Shown: piece by piece, positions 15,949 through 25,110 of the stretch | How the letters are laid out: each line of letters opens with the position of its first letter | How positions within the stretch are numbered: the first letter of the stretch is position 1 | Assembly: GCA_046330285.1 (NCBI GenBank) | Contig: JAXLSX010000012.1 | Location: forward strand, 1 to 64,000 | Length of the DNA: 64,000 nucleotides | Direction of reading: 5' to 3' | Source: RHKX01 sp046330285 | GTDB taxonomy: Bacteria; Actinomycetota; Thermoleophilia; Solirubrobacterales; 70-9 | The notes under the pieces: model-generated | Told to the model about the DNA's origin: nothing | Database searches by the model: none | Seen by the model: only the letters and a program-made list of their open reading frames with translations | Made by a program: the position numbers and the translations under genes

Positions 15949-17058
15949 CTAGGGGGTCCCACCGGTCAGGTCGGTGTAGGCCGTCCACGACGGCTTCGTG
16001 TCGCGATCGGCGTCGACGAGGCCCGCGGTCGCACACCATCCGCACTCGCCGACCGCGGACTCGGTCGAGTCGTGCCACGTGTACCAGACGACCCCCTCGA
16101 GGCCGAGGTCGTCGCGTGAGTCGCTGAGCTCGCCGAACGTGTCGCTGAGCAGCGACGCCTGCTCCTCCGGGGTCTTCGAGAGGTCGTTGCCGCTCTTCGG
16201 GTTGGATCCCCAGCCGATCTCGGTCGCCCACATCGGGGCGTCGCTGCCGGCATCGTCGATCGCCTTGCGGGTCTTCTCGACCTGATCGACGACGGCCTTC
16301 TCGTCCGGGCCGTAGGGATGCAGGCCGACGATGTCGATCGCGTCGTCGACGCCGCTGACGCCGTAGAGCGAGTCGATGAAGTCGTAGGAGACGATCGCGC
16401 CGTCCGATTGCGGCGTCGCGAACATGCCGGCGCTCATCACCTTCGCTTCCGGGTCCTCCTTGCCGATCACCTTCGCCGAGCGCTTGATCAGGTCGGCGTA
16501 GGCGGCCGGATCGGGCGTCGGGGACCAGAAGGTGGAGGAGTTCGGCTCGTTCCAGATCTCCCACTCCTGGATCGGGCGCGGATCGGTGCCCGGGTTCGCG
16601 TCGGTGAAAGCGGGCCAGAAGTCGCCTTGGCTGCCGTACCGGTTCGCCGCTGCTTTGAGGAAGTCGGCCCAGGCGTCGAAGGTCTCGTCGTCGTTCGTCG
16701 GCGCCTCCGTCGGGTCGGACGCATAGGCCGCGGGCGTCCCGTAGACGGTGACCAGCGGATCGAGCCCGGCCAGCGCGAGCGCGCTCAGGACCTGGTCGCT
16801 GCTCTGCCAGTTGTAGACGCCCTTCTCGGACTCGATCCCCGACCACTGGAGGACGACGCGCACTGTCCCGAGACCGCCGGAGCGCATGCGCTCGTAGTCG
16901 GTGGGGTTCTGGAGGCCTTCAGGTGCGACGCCGTAGAAGGGGTCGGCGGTGACGTCCGCCGGCTCGTCGTCGCCACCGCCGCAGCCGGCGAGGGCGGCGA
17001 GCGCGCAGATCGCGACGAGGGCGGCGAGCGCCGCCGGCAGCTTCGCGAACCCGGTCAC
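15949..17058 (-). CDS. Secreted clan GH-A glycoside hydrolase lipoprotein
   Basis: The 369-residue product has a lipoprotein signal ending LAALAGC (Cys26), so it is anchored outside the membrane. The catalytic domain is a (beta/alpha)8 type with the acid/base Glu171 in WEIWNEPNSS and the nucleophile Glu280 in WATEIGWGSNP, as in GH39/GH5-like families. The C-terminal part carries a CGWC pair also seen (as CSWC) in its paralogue at 23935. GTG at 17058 overlaps the upstream stop (GTGA). A longer frame runs through the upstream gene antisense-like Arg-rich sequence and is spurious. It probably trims the polysaccharide made by the neighbouring genes. Confidence 0.85.
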   Translation of the reverse strand: MTGFAKLPAALAALVAICALAALAGCGGGDDEPADVTADPFYGVAPEGLQNPTDYERMRSGGLGTVRVVLQWSGIESEKGVYNWQSSDQVLSALALAGLDPLVTVYGTPAAYASDPTEAPTNDDETFDAWADFLKAAANRYGSQGDFWPAFTDANPGTDPRPIQEWEIWNEPNSSTFWSPTPDPAAYADLIKRSAKVIGKEDPEAKVMSAGMFATPQSDGAIVSYDFIDSLYGVSGVDDAIDIVGLHPYGPDEKAVVDQVEKTRKAIDDAGSDAPMWATEIGWGSNPKSGNDLSKTPEEQASLLSDTFGELSDSRDDLGLEGVVWYTWHDSTESAVGECGWCATAGLVDADRDTKPSWTAYTDLTGGTP

Positions 17059-17417
17059 CGTGGGCTGTGCGGGGTCGGACGGGAGGCAGAGACGGCGAGC
17101 GCGACGATCGCGGCGAGCGCCAGGAGGCCGACGGCGAAGGCAGCGGGGAAGCCCGCCAGCGCGTCGCCGAGAGCCGCGAGCGGGGTGGACGGCGTGTCCT
17201 GCTCGGCGACGACCCCGCGCTGGACGCCGTCGCCGGCGTCGCCGTCGCCCGTGGCCGCGCCGGCGACCGGACCGCTTTCGGTCTGGCGCACGCCCGGGAT
17301 CTCGAGGACGTACTCGTCGCTCGCGGGTGCGGCGGCGAGCGCGGCGGCGGGGGCGGCGCAGAGCGCCGCTACGATCGCGAGCGCAAGCGATGCCTGCCTT
17401 CGGGTCGGGCGAATCAC
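17055..17417 (-). CDS. Putative exported protein with C-terminal membrane anchor (120 aa)
   Basis: GTG at 17417 gives a signal peptide (IRPTRRQASLALAIVAALCA, then APAAALAAA), a Gly/Asp/Ala-rich linker of about 60 residues and a C-terminal transmembrane segment (FAVGLLALAAIVALAV) followed by a short tail. TATGGT lies 8 bases before this GTG, which supports it over an ATG at 17447 that would overlap the divergent gene. The stop overlaps the glycosidase start by 4 bases, so the two are co-translated. No family is recognised. A type of small exported assembly or anchoring factor is possible. Confidence 0.65.
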   Translation of the reverse strand: MIRPTRRQASLALAIVAALCAAPAAALAAAPASDEYVLEIPGVRQTESGPVAGAATGDGDAGDGVQRGVVAEQDTPSTPLAALGDALAGFPAAFAVGLLALAAIVALAVSASRPTPHSPR

Positions 17418-17425
17418 GACGCCAG

Positions 17426-17431
17426 ACCATA
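17426..17431 (-). promoter_or_regulatory. Putative -10 for the exported protein-glycosidase operon
   Basis: Minus-strand TATGGT ends 8 bases before the GTG at 17417 and directly abuts the start codon (17432) of the divergent O-antigen ligase-like gene, so the two 5' ends are almost back to back. Confidence 0.4.
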
Positions 17432-19381
17432 GTGAAAGCCCCCTCACCGATCGCCGGGAAGCTCCCGGATTCAGCTCCCGGCGCCGCGGTCGCGGTCGTC
17501 GTCGTCGCGCTGTCGCTCGAGAGCGGGGGCTACGGGGCCGAGGCGCTCGGGATCGCCGCCGCCCTGACCTGGATCGCGGTCCTGGTCACGGCCCTCGGGC
17601 CAGCTCGCGACCGGGTCCTCAGCCGGACGTTCGTCCTCGCGGCAGCCGCGCTCGCGTTCATCGCCGTCTTCGCCGCCTTCTCGCTCGGATGGTCGCTCGA
17701 CCGCGGCGCCGGATTCGAGGACGTGGTCCGCCTCTCCGGCTACCTCGGTGCCTTCGTCCTCGCCGGGCTCCTGATCCGGCCGGGGCAGGGGCGCTCGATC
17801 CTGCTCGGGCTGGCGGCCGGCCTGGTCGCGGTCAGCGCGTTGGCGCTGGCGTCCAGGCTCGCCGGGATCGGGGGCGGCGACGCCGACCTCGTCGCGTCGA
17901 TGCGGTCCTCCGCGGGCCGCCTCAGCTACCCGGTCGGGTACTGGAACGCCCTGGGCTCGATGGCGGCGATGGCGGTTCCGCTCCTCGTCTGGGCAGCCGC
18001 CGAGGCGCGCGGGAGGGCAGGTGCCGCCATCGCGTTGGGAACGATGCCGATCGTCGGCCTGACCGCCTACATGACGTCCTCGCGCGGAGCGTTGATCGCC
18101 ATCGCCATCGGGGCCGGCGTCGCGATCGCGGCTTCGCGGTCGCGCGGGCGAGCGTTCGCGGCGTTCGCGGTCGGTGTCGCCGTCTCGATTCCGGCCGCCG
18201 TCGCCGCAACCCTCGGCAGCGGCATCCTCGATGCGCCCCTGGCGACGCCGGGCCGCGCCGAGGCGGTCGTCGGCGCTGCCGTCCTCGTTGGTGTCGCGGC
18301 GGCCGCGCTGCTCGGCCCGCCGGCCGTGTCCCGCGGCGCCGCGATCGCGATCCCGGGCCTGCGGATGCGCCACGTGCTCGCGGCCGCGTTCGCAGCTCTC
18401 GTCGTCCTGGTCCTCCTCGCTGGGCCGGGGAGGATCGCCGGCGACTTCGCCGCCACGTCGGGCCGCGAGGCGAGCACCGGATCGGGGGATCTGTCGGTCA
18501 CCGGCTCCGGCCGCGCGCAGTTCTGGTCGACGGCCCTCGACGCGGCCGGCGATGAGCCGCTCCGCGGCATCGGTGCCGGCAGCTACGGCCTCTACTGGAA
18601 CCGCTACGGCAACCTCGAGACGCCGGTCCGGAACGCTCACTCCGAGCCGCTCGAGCTGCTCGCCGAGCTCGGGATCGCCGGGCTCGCGGCGTTCCTCGTC
18701 TTCTTCGGGGCGATCGCCGCGGCCGGCGTCCCGCCGGCGCGCGATCGCGGCGGGCGCGGCGGGGGCCCGGCCGCCGGGGCCGCCCTCGGTTTGATCGCGA
18801 CCGGGCTGGTCGGCGTCCTGATCGACTGGACCTGGGACGTGCCCGCGACCGCCGTGCCGATCCTCGTGGCGGCGGCCCTCTGCGCGAACGGCACGTTCGC
18901 AGCTGGACGGTCACGTTCGGCATCCACCGCGAGCACGTCGATCAGGATTCCGGCGCCCGCCATCGCCCTCGTCGCAGTCGTCTTCGCGGTGCCCGCCATC
19001 TGGGCGGCCGGCGTTCTGGCGGCCTCGGGCAACCGTCTCGCGGCCTCCGACGAGGCGCTGGCGGCCGGTCGCCTCGACGACGCGGCGACCGCCGCCCGTT
19101 CGGCGGCGGCGATCGAGCCGTGGAGCTCGGAGCCCTGGTTGCGGCTGGCGACGATCGAGCAGGCGGCGGGCAACCTCGCCGCGGCCCGGCTCGACAGCAT
19201 CCGCGCGATCGAGCTGACCCCCGACGACTTCCGCCCCTGGTTGCTCGCCTCGGGCCTCGAGGGTGAGCTCGGCAATCGCGGCGGCCTCGTCGCCTACGGG
19301 GGCAGGGCGCTGATCCTGGCGCCGCTGGTGATCCCGCGCGCTTCGATCGAGCCCGGTCTCGGCGTCGGTTCCGGGTCGTGA
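17432..19381 (+). CDS. O-antigen ligase/polymerase (Wzy_C) family membrane protein with TPR-like C-terminus
   Basis: The 649-residue protein has about 12 predicted transmembrane helices. The family hallmark, a large extracellular loop, ends in ARNAHSEP-like sequence (VRNAHSEPLELLAELGIAG), and the preceding IGAGSYGLYWNRYG block is also typical. The last ~120 residues form helical TPR-like repeats (DEALAAGRLDDAATAARSAA). It should ligate or polymerise lipid-linked glycan on the outer face of the membrane. GTG at 17432 is the first start that does not overlap the divergent gene. It heads a plus-strand run with the glycosylphosphotransferase and GT2 genes. Confidence 0.85.
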   Translation: MKAPSPIAGKLPDSAPGAAVAVVVVALSLESGGYGAEALGIAAALTWIAVLVTALGPARDRVLSRTFVLAAAALAFIAVFAAFSLGWSLDRGAGFEDVVRLSGYLGAFVLAGLLIRPGQGRSILLGLAAGLVAVSALALASRLAGIGGGDADLVASMRSSAGRLSYPVGYWNALGSMAAMAVPLLVWAAAEARGRAGAAIALGTMPIVGLTAYMTSSRGALIAIAIGAGVAIAASRSRGRAFAAFAVGVAVSIPAAVAATLGSGILDAPLATPGRAEAVVGAAVLVGVAAAALLGPPAVSRGAAIAIPGLRMRHVLAAAFAALVVLVLLAGPGRIAGDFAATSGREASTGSGDLSVTGSGRAQFWSTALDAAGDEPLRGIGAGSYGLYWNRYGNLETPVRNAHSEPLELLAELGIAGLAAFLVFFGAIAAAGVPPARDRGGRGGGPAAGAALGLIATGLVGVLIDWTWDVPATAVPILVAAALCANGTFAAGRSRSASTASTSIRIPAPAIALVAVVFAVPAIWAAGVLAASGNRLAASDEALAAGRLDDAATAARSAAAIEPWSSEPWLRLATIEQAAGNLAAARLDSIRAIELTPDDFRPWLLASGLEGELGNRGGLVAYGGRALILAPLVIPRASIEPGLGVGSGS

Positions 19382-19466
19382 TATCCGGACCGCAGGTCTA
19401 TGCTCTGTGCGTTACATGCAGGCAGAAGGTTCATCAGGCATCTCGGCTGGCAGGGGCGGGGGCTAG

Positions 19467-20915
19467 ATGCCGAATCTCGCCGGCCGAGAGGCCGTAGCCG
19501 AGGGTTCTGCGGAGCCGCGCGATGCCGTGGCCCCGGTCGTCGCCGCTGCCCGCGGCGCGGTCCCCGTTCGCCGCGGCCGCTGGTGGCGCGATGCCCGGCG
19601 CCGGCGCCTGCTGGCGCTCGCCGACGTCGCCGCCGCCTCGGTCGCGACCCTGATCGCGACAGTGCCCGCCACGGGCACGTTCTGGGCGTTCCTCTTCCTG
19701 CCGTTGTGGCCCCTGCTCGCCAAGCTCTTCGGCCTCTACGACCGCGACCACCGGGCGCTGCGCCACCTCACCGCCGACGAGGTCCCCTCGCTCGTCGCGT
19801 GGACCGCGCTGACGACGACGATCGTCGTGATGCTCCTGTCGCTGACCCCCGTCGGGCTCGTCGAATGGGGCACCGCCATCGAGCTGTTCTTCGTGGCCGC
19901 GATCGCCGGGATCGGTTTCCGATCGCTGGTGCGGCTGCTGTGGTGGCGGTGGACGCCGCCGGAGCTCGTCGGGCTCGTCGGCGACGGTCCGGTCCTCGCG
20001 TCGCTGCAGCGCAAGTTCCAGCTCTTCAAGGAGATGCATCTCGAGCTGGCCGCCGTGCGGGAGATCGGCGAGCTCGGGACCGGCCGCGAGCGCGAGGACG
20101 AGCTCGTCGCCCTGACCGACCGGGTGGACCGCATCGTCGTCGCGGCGACGGGGGTCGAGGCCGACCTGATCGGCTACCTCAAGGACCTCTGCCGGAGCCG
20201 GCAGGTGAAGATCAGCGTCGTCTCTCCGCTGCGCGGCAAGGCGCTTCCCTCCGAGCGCTTCATCCAGCTCGCCGACCTGCCGATCCTCGAGTACAACACC
20301 TGGGATCCGTCGCGGTCGACGCTGTTGATCCGGCGCCTGTTCGACGTCGCCGCCGCGTCGATCGGCCTGCTCCTGTTCGCGCCGTTCGCCGTGATCATCG
20401 CGATCGCGATCAAGCTCGACAGCCCCGGCCCGGTGATGTTCTCGCAGATCCGCGCCGGCCTCGACGGCCGTCCCTTCCGGATGTACAAGCTGCGGACGAT
20501 GGCCGTCGACGCCGAGGCGAAACTCGGCAGCCTCGTCGACATCGACGAGCTCGACGAGCCGGTCTTCAAGCTGCGAGACGATCCCCGGGTGACGAGGGTC
20601 GGCGCGTTCCTGCGGCGGCTCAGCCTCGACGAGGTGCCCCAGCTCATCAACGTCCTGGTCGGCGAGATGAGCATCGTCGGCCCCCGGCCCGAGCAGGTCG
20701 AGCTGGTCGAGCGCTACACCGACGCCGAGCGGGTCCGGCTCAGCGTCAAGCCCGGGGTAACCGGCCCGATGCAGGTGTTCGGGCGAGGCGAGCTCACGTT
20801 CTCGGAGCGGCTGGCCGTCGAGATCCAGTACATCGAGAACCCCTCGCTCGGTCAGGATCTGCGGATCCTGATCCACACGCTTCCCGCGGTCATCCGCGGC
20901 ACCGGCGCGTTCTGA
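19467..20915 (+). CDS. Exopolysaccharide polyprenyl glycosylphosphotransferase
   Basis: The 482-residue product has four or so N-terminal transmembrane helices, a central nucleotide-fold domain (LVGDGPVLASLQRKF) and a C-terminal bacterial sugar-transferase domain starting near residue 285 (RRLFDVAAASIGLLLFAPF). The latter contains the conserved SPGPVMFSQIRAG, YKLRTM and PQLINVLVGEMSIVGPRPEQ blocks. This enzyme loads the first sugar phosphate on undecaprenyl phosphate. With the ligase/polymerase upstream and the glycosyltransferase downstream it defines a surface polysaccharide locus. Confidence 0.92.
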   Translation: MPNLAGREAVAEGSAEPRDAVAPVVAAARGAVPVRRGRWWRDARRRRLLALADVAAASVATLIATVPATGTFWAFLFLPLWPLLAKLFGLYDRDHRALRHLTADEVPSLVAWTALTTTIVVMLLSLTPVGLVEWGTAIELFFVAAIAGIGFRSLVRLLWWRWTPPELVGLVGDGPVLASLQRKFQLFKEMHLELAAVREIGELGTGREREDELVALTDRVDRIVVAATGVEADLIGYLKDLCRSRQVKISVVSPLRGKALPSERFIQLADLPILEYNTWDPSRSTLLIRRLFDVAAASIGLLLFAPFAVIIAIAIKLDSPGPVMFSQIRAGLDGRPFRMYKLRTMAVDAEAKLGSLVDIDELDEPVFKLRDDPRVTRVGAFLRRLSLDEVPQLINVLVGEMSIVGPRPEQVELVERYTDAERVRLSVKPGVTGPMQVFGRGELTFSERLAVEIQYIENPSLGQDLRILIHTLPAVIRGTGAF

Positions 20916-20928
20916 GCCCGCTGCGTCC

Positions 20929-21894
20929 GTGAGCGCCGCGACGGTCATCGTCCCGTCCCAGTCCCCCGCGGGAGGGAGGCTCGACCGGCTGCTCGGTTCG
21001 CTCGCGGCGCAGACCGTCGAGCACGAGACGATCGTCATCGACAACGATTCGCCGGGCCGCGCCGTCTCCGCCGCCTGCGCCGCCTACGACTTCGCCGAGG
21101 TGGTGCAACTAGACCGCAACGCCGGGTTCTCGATGCCGATGAACCTGGGGGCGCGGCGCGCCTCGACCGGGATCCTGATCCTGCTCAACGACGACTGCGT
21201 CTGCGATCCCGACTTCGTCGAGCGGCTGATCGCCCCACTCGATCCCGCCGGCGGGATCGTGATGACCTCGGGGGTGCTGCGGGACTGGCGCCACCCGGAG
21301 CTGATCGACAGCGCCGGCATGGAGCTCGACCGGACCCTGCTCGTCTACGACTACCTGAACGGCGAGCCGCTGTCGGCCCTGGCGGGCGCCGCCGACCCGA
21401 TCGGCCCCTCGCCGAAGGCCGCCGCCTTCGATCGCGACGCGTTCCTCGCCGTCGGCGGCTTCGACGAGCGACTCTTCGCCTACTGGGAGGACGTCGACCT
21501 GGCGCTGAAGATGCTCGAGGCCGGCGGCATCTGCAGGCTCGCGCCCGACGCCCTCGGCGTCCACGAGCACTCGGCCACGCTCGGGTCGGGCTCCCGCGGC
21601 AAGAACTACCTGACCGGCTTCGGGCGGGGTTACGTGCTCCGCAAGTGGGGAGTGATGACGCCCTCGCGGCTGCCGGGGATCGTCGCCCGCGACCTCGTCA
21701 TCCTCGGCGGCCAGGCGGCGATCGACCGCACCGTCAGCGGCGTCGGCGGCCGGATCAGGGGATGGCGAGCGGCTCGGCACACCCACCATTACCCGGCCGC
21801 GATCGCGGAGCGGGGTGGGGCCTCGCCCTACTTCCGCAACCTCCAGCGCAGGCTCCAGCGCCGGCGCAAGCTCTCGGCGCCGGGACCCGGCTAG
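20929..21894 (+). CDS. Family 2 glycosyltransferase (rhamnosyltransferase-like)
   Basis: The 321-residue protein has a GT-A fold: ATVIVPSQSP, the nucleotide-binding TIVIDNDSPGRA, the DxD-equivalent LILLNDDCVCDPDF, and the C-terminal acceptor-side motif AYWEDVDLALKML, as in WbbL-type rhamnosyltransferases. GTG at 20929 is 13 bases after the glycosylphosphotransferase stop. It probably adds a sugar to the lipid-linked intermediate. Its stop shares CTAG with the convergent sigma-factor gene. Confidence 0.88.
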   Translation: MSAATVIVPSQSPAGGRLDRLLGSLAAQTVEHETIVIDNDSPGRAVSAACAAYDFAEVVQLDRNAGFSMPMNLGARRASTGILILLNDDCVCDPDFVERLIAPLDPAGGIVMTSGVLRDWRHPELIDSAGMELDRTLLVYDYLNGEPLSALAGAADPIGPSPKAAAFDRDAFLAVGGFDERLFAYWEDVDLALKMLEAGGICRLAPDALGVHEHSATLGSGSRGKNYLTGFGRGYVLRKWGVMTPSRLPGIVARDLVILGGQAAIDRTVSGVGGRIRGWRAARHTHHYPAAIAERGGASPYFRNLQRRLQRRRKLSAPGPG

Positions 21895-23072
21895 GAAAGC
21901 TCCGACCGCCGGCGTTCGATCAGGCGACGCTCGGCGTCGTCCGTGACGAGCTCGAGGGCGCGATCGTAGGCCTCTCTCGCTTCGGCGTCGCGATCCAGCC
22001 TCCGCAGGAGCTCGGCCCGGGCCGAGTGCAGGTAGTGGTAGTCATCGAGGGACAGTCCGTCGGTGATTTCCAACCCTGCCGCCGCGCCCTTGGCCTCGGC
22101 GACGGCGACGGCGCGGTTCAGCTCGACCACGGGTGAGCCGGTCAGCCGGGACAGCTCCGCGTAGAGCGCGGCTATCTCCTCCCAGTCGCGTAGCTCCTCG
22201 GCGTGCAGCGACGCGATCGCCGCCTGCAGGACGTAGGGGCCGCGTCCGCGCAGGGCGATCGCCCGATCGAGCTCAGCCCGCCCGAGCACGATGTCCTGTT
22301 GCTTCCAGAGGGAGGAGTCCTGATCGGCGAGGAGCACGATCTCACCGTCGGCGAAGCGGGCTTCGCTGCGCGCGTCGAGGAGCAGCATCATCGCGAGCAG
22401 GCCGTGCGCCTCGGGTTCGTCGGGCATCAGCTCGACCAGCAGGCGTCCCAGCCGCAAGGCCTCGGCGGTCAGCTCGCCGCGCCCGCCGTAGCCGTCGTTG
22501 AAGATCAGGTAGACGACCGCCAGCACGGCGGCGAGCCGGTCCGGCAGCTCGCGGTCCGGTGGCACCCGGAACGGGATGCCCGCCTCGCGAATCTTGCGCT
22601 TTGCGCGGACGAGACGTTGCGCCATGGTCTTCTCGGGGACGAGGAAGCTTCGGGCGATCTCGCCGGTCTCGAGCCCACCGACGGCACGCAGGGTCAGCGC
22701 TACCTGCGCATCGGTCCGGAGGGCCGGGTGGCAGCAGGTGAAGATCAGCTCGAGGCGTTCGTCGGGTATCGGTGTCTCGTCGATTTCGATCTCCCCATCC
22801 ATCGCCGTCACCGCGTCCGCTTCGATCAGCCGGGTCTTCTCGGTCAGGACCCGGTTTCGGCGCATGCGGTCGATCGCCCGATTGCGGGCCGTCGTCACCA
22901 GCCATGCGCGGGGATTGGATGGCGTCCCGTCCCGCGGCCAGCGCTCGGCGGCAACGGCGAAGGCCTCCTGGGCGGCCTCCTCGGCGAGGTCGAAGTCACC
23001 GAGGAGGCCGATCAGGGTGGCCAGGACCCGCGCCCACTCGTCGCGGTAGGCCCGTTCGAGGCTCGCGCTCAC
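21891..23072 (-). CDS. ECF sigma factor of the SigJ/ECF42-like, long-C-terminus class
   Basis: The 393-residue protein has region 2 (LLGDFDLAEEAAQEAFAVAA, RAWLVTTARNRAIDRMRR), region 4 (GLETGEIARSFLVPEKTM) and a long helical C-terminal extension of ~200 residues with repeated helix pairs (PYVLQAAIASLHAEE). This matches the ECF42 class, which typically pairs with a YCII/DGPF protein, and that gene is directly upstream here with a 4-base GTGA overlap. No anti-sigma factor is present. GTG 23072 gives the natural N-terminus MSASLERAYRDEW. Confidence 0.92.
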   Translation of the reverse strand: MSASLERAYRDEWARVLATLIGLLGDFDLAEEAAQEAFAVAAERWPRDGTPSNPRAWLVTTARNRAIDRMRRNRVLTEKTRLIEADAVTAMDGEIEIDETPIPDERLELIFTCCHPALRTDAQVALTLRAVGGLETGEIARSFLVPEKTMAQRLVRAKRKIREAGIPFRVPPDRELPDRLAAVLAVVYLIFNDGYGGRGELTAEALRLGRLLVELMPDEPEAHGLLAMMLLLDARSEARFADGEIVLLADQDSSLWKQQDIVLGRAELDRAIALRGRGPYVLQAAIASLHAEELRDWEEIAALYAELSRLTGSPVVELNRAVAVAEAKGAAAGLEITDGLSLDDYHYLHSARAELLRRLDRDAEAREAYDRALELVTDDAERRLIERRRSELS

Positions 23073-23422
23073 TCCGCGAGCGGGCGGATCTCGATCCTTC
23101 CGCCCATGCTTGCGGCCGGGATTCCGGCAGCGACCGCGATCGCTGCATCGAGATCGTCGGCCTCGAGGAACAGGTAGCCGCCGAGAGCCTCCTTCGTCTC
23201 GACGTAGGGACCGTCCGTCACCAGCGTCTCGCCGTCGGCGACGCGAACCGTCGTGGCCGTCTCGGGCGGCTGCATCCGCGACCCCGGGGTCACGCCCGGT
23301 GTCTCGTTCAGTCGCTGGTAGGCGGCGAAGACGTCGGCCTGGGCCTCCTCGGAGAGCTCTGCCCATTCGGGCGTCCCCGGCGTCGGCGTGGTGCCCTGAT
23401 TGATCAGCAGCAGGTACTTCAT
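23069..23422 (-). CDS. YCII/DGPF-domain protein paired with the ECF sigma factor
   Basis: The 117-residue protein shows the YCII fold and the DGPF-family hallmark TDGPYVETKEALGGYLFLEAD, plus the N-terminal MKYLLLINQG. These proteins are consistently encoded beside ECF42 sigma factors, and their molecular role in signalling is not settled. Its TGA overlaps the sigma-factor GTG by 4 bases, so the pair is stoichiometrically coupled. Confidence 0.92.
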   Translation of the reverse strand: MKYLLLINQGTTPTPGTPEWAELSEEAQADVFAAYQRLNETPGVTPGSRMQPPETATTVRVADGETLVTDGPYVETKEALGGYLFLEADDLDAAIAVAAGIPAASMGGRIEIRPLAE

Positions 23423-23481
23423 GGCTTCCTCCTCGTTGGGATGGTCGCTCGTAGACGAACGGGCCCAGCCGAAATCGACAC

Positions 23482-23898
23482 CTACCTCTCGCTGATTCCC
23501 CCCAGGACCGGTTTCAGGTCGAGAACCGGGGTCCCGTCGACGGCCTCGAGTCCTGCGACCCGGAGGCGGCTGCCGTCGATCTCCCGGATCTGCACACGGT
23601 GCAGGCCGATCGGATTCGGGCGCGCGGGGGATCGGGTCGCGAAGACGCCCAGCGGTGGGCGGGAGACGTCGCCTCGCGGATGCACGCTCAGCACTTCCCG
23701 GTCGGCCCGGTCGAGCCAGGTGATGACGATCATCTCGGCGCCGGGCTCGATCCCGCCGACCGCTTCACCGACCTCGTCATCGAGGATGATCCACGCCTCC
23801 GGGGCTCCCTCGTCGCCTTGCTTGGGGGCTTGCGCCGGGTCGGTCAGCGGCGATGACACCTCACCGACCATCCGCAGCCGCGATTCGATCTCTCGCAT
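23482..23898 (-). CDS. trmO: TsaA/TrmO-family tRNA methyltransferase
   Basis: The 138-residue protein contains the TsaA beta-barrel signature VFATRSPARPNPIGLHRVQI and the C-terminal VDGTPVLDLKPVL. TrmO N6-methylates t6A37 of certain threonine tRNAs using SAM. The product is a single TsaA domain without the extra C-terminal domain of E. coli TrmO, which is common. It is 60 bases upstream of the YCII gene on the same strand and is probably independent of it. Confidence 0.87.
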   Translation of the reverse strand: MREIESRLRMVGEVSSPLTDPAQAPKQGDEGAPEAWIILDDEVGEAVGGIEPGAEMIVITWLDRADREVLSVHPRGDVSRPPLGVFATRSPARPNPIGLHRVQIREIDGSRLRVAGLEAVDGTPVLDLKPVLGGISER

Positions 23899-23934
23899 GG
23901 CGAGAGCTTGACCGGGCCGGCGGCGGCTTAACGC

Positions 23935-25041
23935 CTAGCGCCGCGCGATCGCTGCGAACTCGGTGAGGAGTTCCTTCTGCGAGCCGTCCTCGTTCAGGAG
24001 GCCGGACGTGCTGCACCAGCTGCAGACCGGGTCGGGGCCGTCCTTCCACTGGTACCAGACGGCCCTGCCGATGTTCAGCTTCTTCCGCTCCTTGAGCATC
24101 ATCTGGAACGAGTCGCGGAGGTTCTTCCGCTGCTTGGAGGCGGAGACGATCAGGGGGTTCGAGCTCGTGCCCTCGCCCCAGCCGATCTCGGTCACCCAGA
24201 TCGGCGTCTTCTTCAGCTTCGCCTTGTCGAGCACCTTGCGGGTGAGCTCGATCTGCTTCTTGACGTCCTTGACGGCGCCGGTGTAGGGATGGATGGCGAT
24301 CGTGTCGGCGGCCTTCGCGGCGGACTTCGAGCGCAGCATCTTCTTCAGGTAGACGTCACCGTCGTCGGCCCTGCGGTTGACCGGCTGTGAGATGACGCCG
24401 GCGGAGACGATGTCGGCGGCCGGATCCTCGGCGTGGATGGCCTTCGCCGAGATCGACAGCAGCTTCCCGTAGCTCTTGGCGTTGGGGTTCGCCCAGTTGT
24501 TGAAGGAGTTCGGCTCGTTCCAGATCTGCCAGTCCTCGATCGGGTGCTTCGGCAGCGCCGCGTTGACGGGATCGGTCCAGAACTCGCCGTCGGGCCCATA
24601 GCGCCGGACCAGCTCGGTCAGATAGTCCTTCCAGGCCGCGGTCGCCTCCGGGGTGTCGAGCGGGGTGGAGCCGCGCTCGGTGTTCCCCGGCGTCCCGAGC
24701 AGGACCGGGAGCACGTCGATGCCCTGCTCCGCGGCGCCCGCCACGATCGCGTCGAAGTTGGTCCAGTCGTAGGTCACCGGCGGCACGGTCGGTCCCGGGT
24801 TCGCCTGGTGGTAGACGAATCCGGTCCGGACGAATCCGACGTCGTTGGTCGCCATCTCGGCGTAGTCGGCCGTCGCCGCGGCTAGCGGGTGCACGCCGAA
24901 GAACCCCTTCGGGGCCTGGGCGGCGTCGGAGCGGGCGGGCGAGCAGATCGCGGCGATCAGGGCCAGCAGCGCGATCGACAGCGCCACACGGCTTCGGGTT
25001 CCGGTCGCCGGCCTCGCCCCGGATGTCGGAGCTGCTGACAC
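23935..25041 (-). CDS. Secreted clan GH-A glycoside hydrolase, paralogue of the enzyme at 15949
   Basis: The 368-residue product (GTG 25041; TTG 25080 is an alternative) has a signal peptide (SRVALSIALLALIAAICSPA) and a (beta/alpha)8 domain. The acid/base Glu lies in WQIWNEPNSFNNW and the nucleophile Glu in WVTEIGWGEGTSS. It aligns with the lipoprotein at 15949 throughout, including the C-terminal WYQWKDG...CSWCSTSGLL segment. Unlike that paralogue it has no lipobox, so it is probably released. The target is likely a surface glycan, and the exact GH family is uncertain (GH39/GH5-like). Confidence 0.82.
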   Translation of the reverse strand: MSAAPTSGARPATGTRSRVALSIALLALIAAICSPARSDAAQAPKGFFGVHPLAAATADYAEMATNDVGFVRTGFVYHQANPGPTVPPVTYDWTNFDAIVAGAAEQGIDVLPVLLGTPGNTERGSTPLDTPEATAAWKDYLTELVRRYGPDGEFWTDPVNAALPKHPIEDWQIWNEPNSFNNWANPNAKSYGKLLSISAKAIHAEDPAADIVSAGVISQPVNRRADDGDVYLKKMLRSKSAAKAADTIAIHPYTGAVKDVKKQIELTRKVLDKAKLKKTPIWVTEIGWGEGTSSNPLIVSASKQRKNLRDSFQMMLKERKKLNIGRAVWYQWKDGPDPVCSWCSTSGLLNEDGSQKELLTEFAAIARR

Positions 25042-25110
25042 GGAGGCGAAAGGGTAGCGAGTCGCCCCGGACGCCCACAAGGGGTGACCGGGCGGGGGCC
25101 CCGTGGCTGA

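Noticed and set aside
17418..17447. ATG at 17447 as start of the exported protein gene
   Set aside because: It would overlap the divergent O-antigen ligase-like gene, place extra residues before the signal peptide and lie upstream of the TATGGT that fits GTG 17417.
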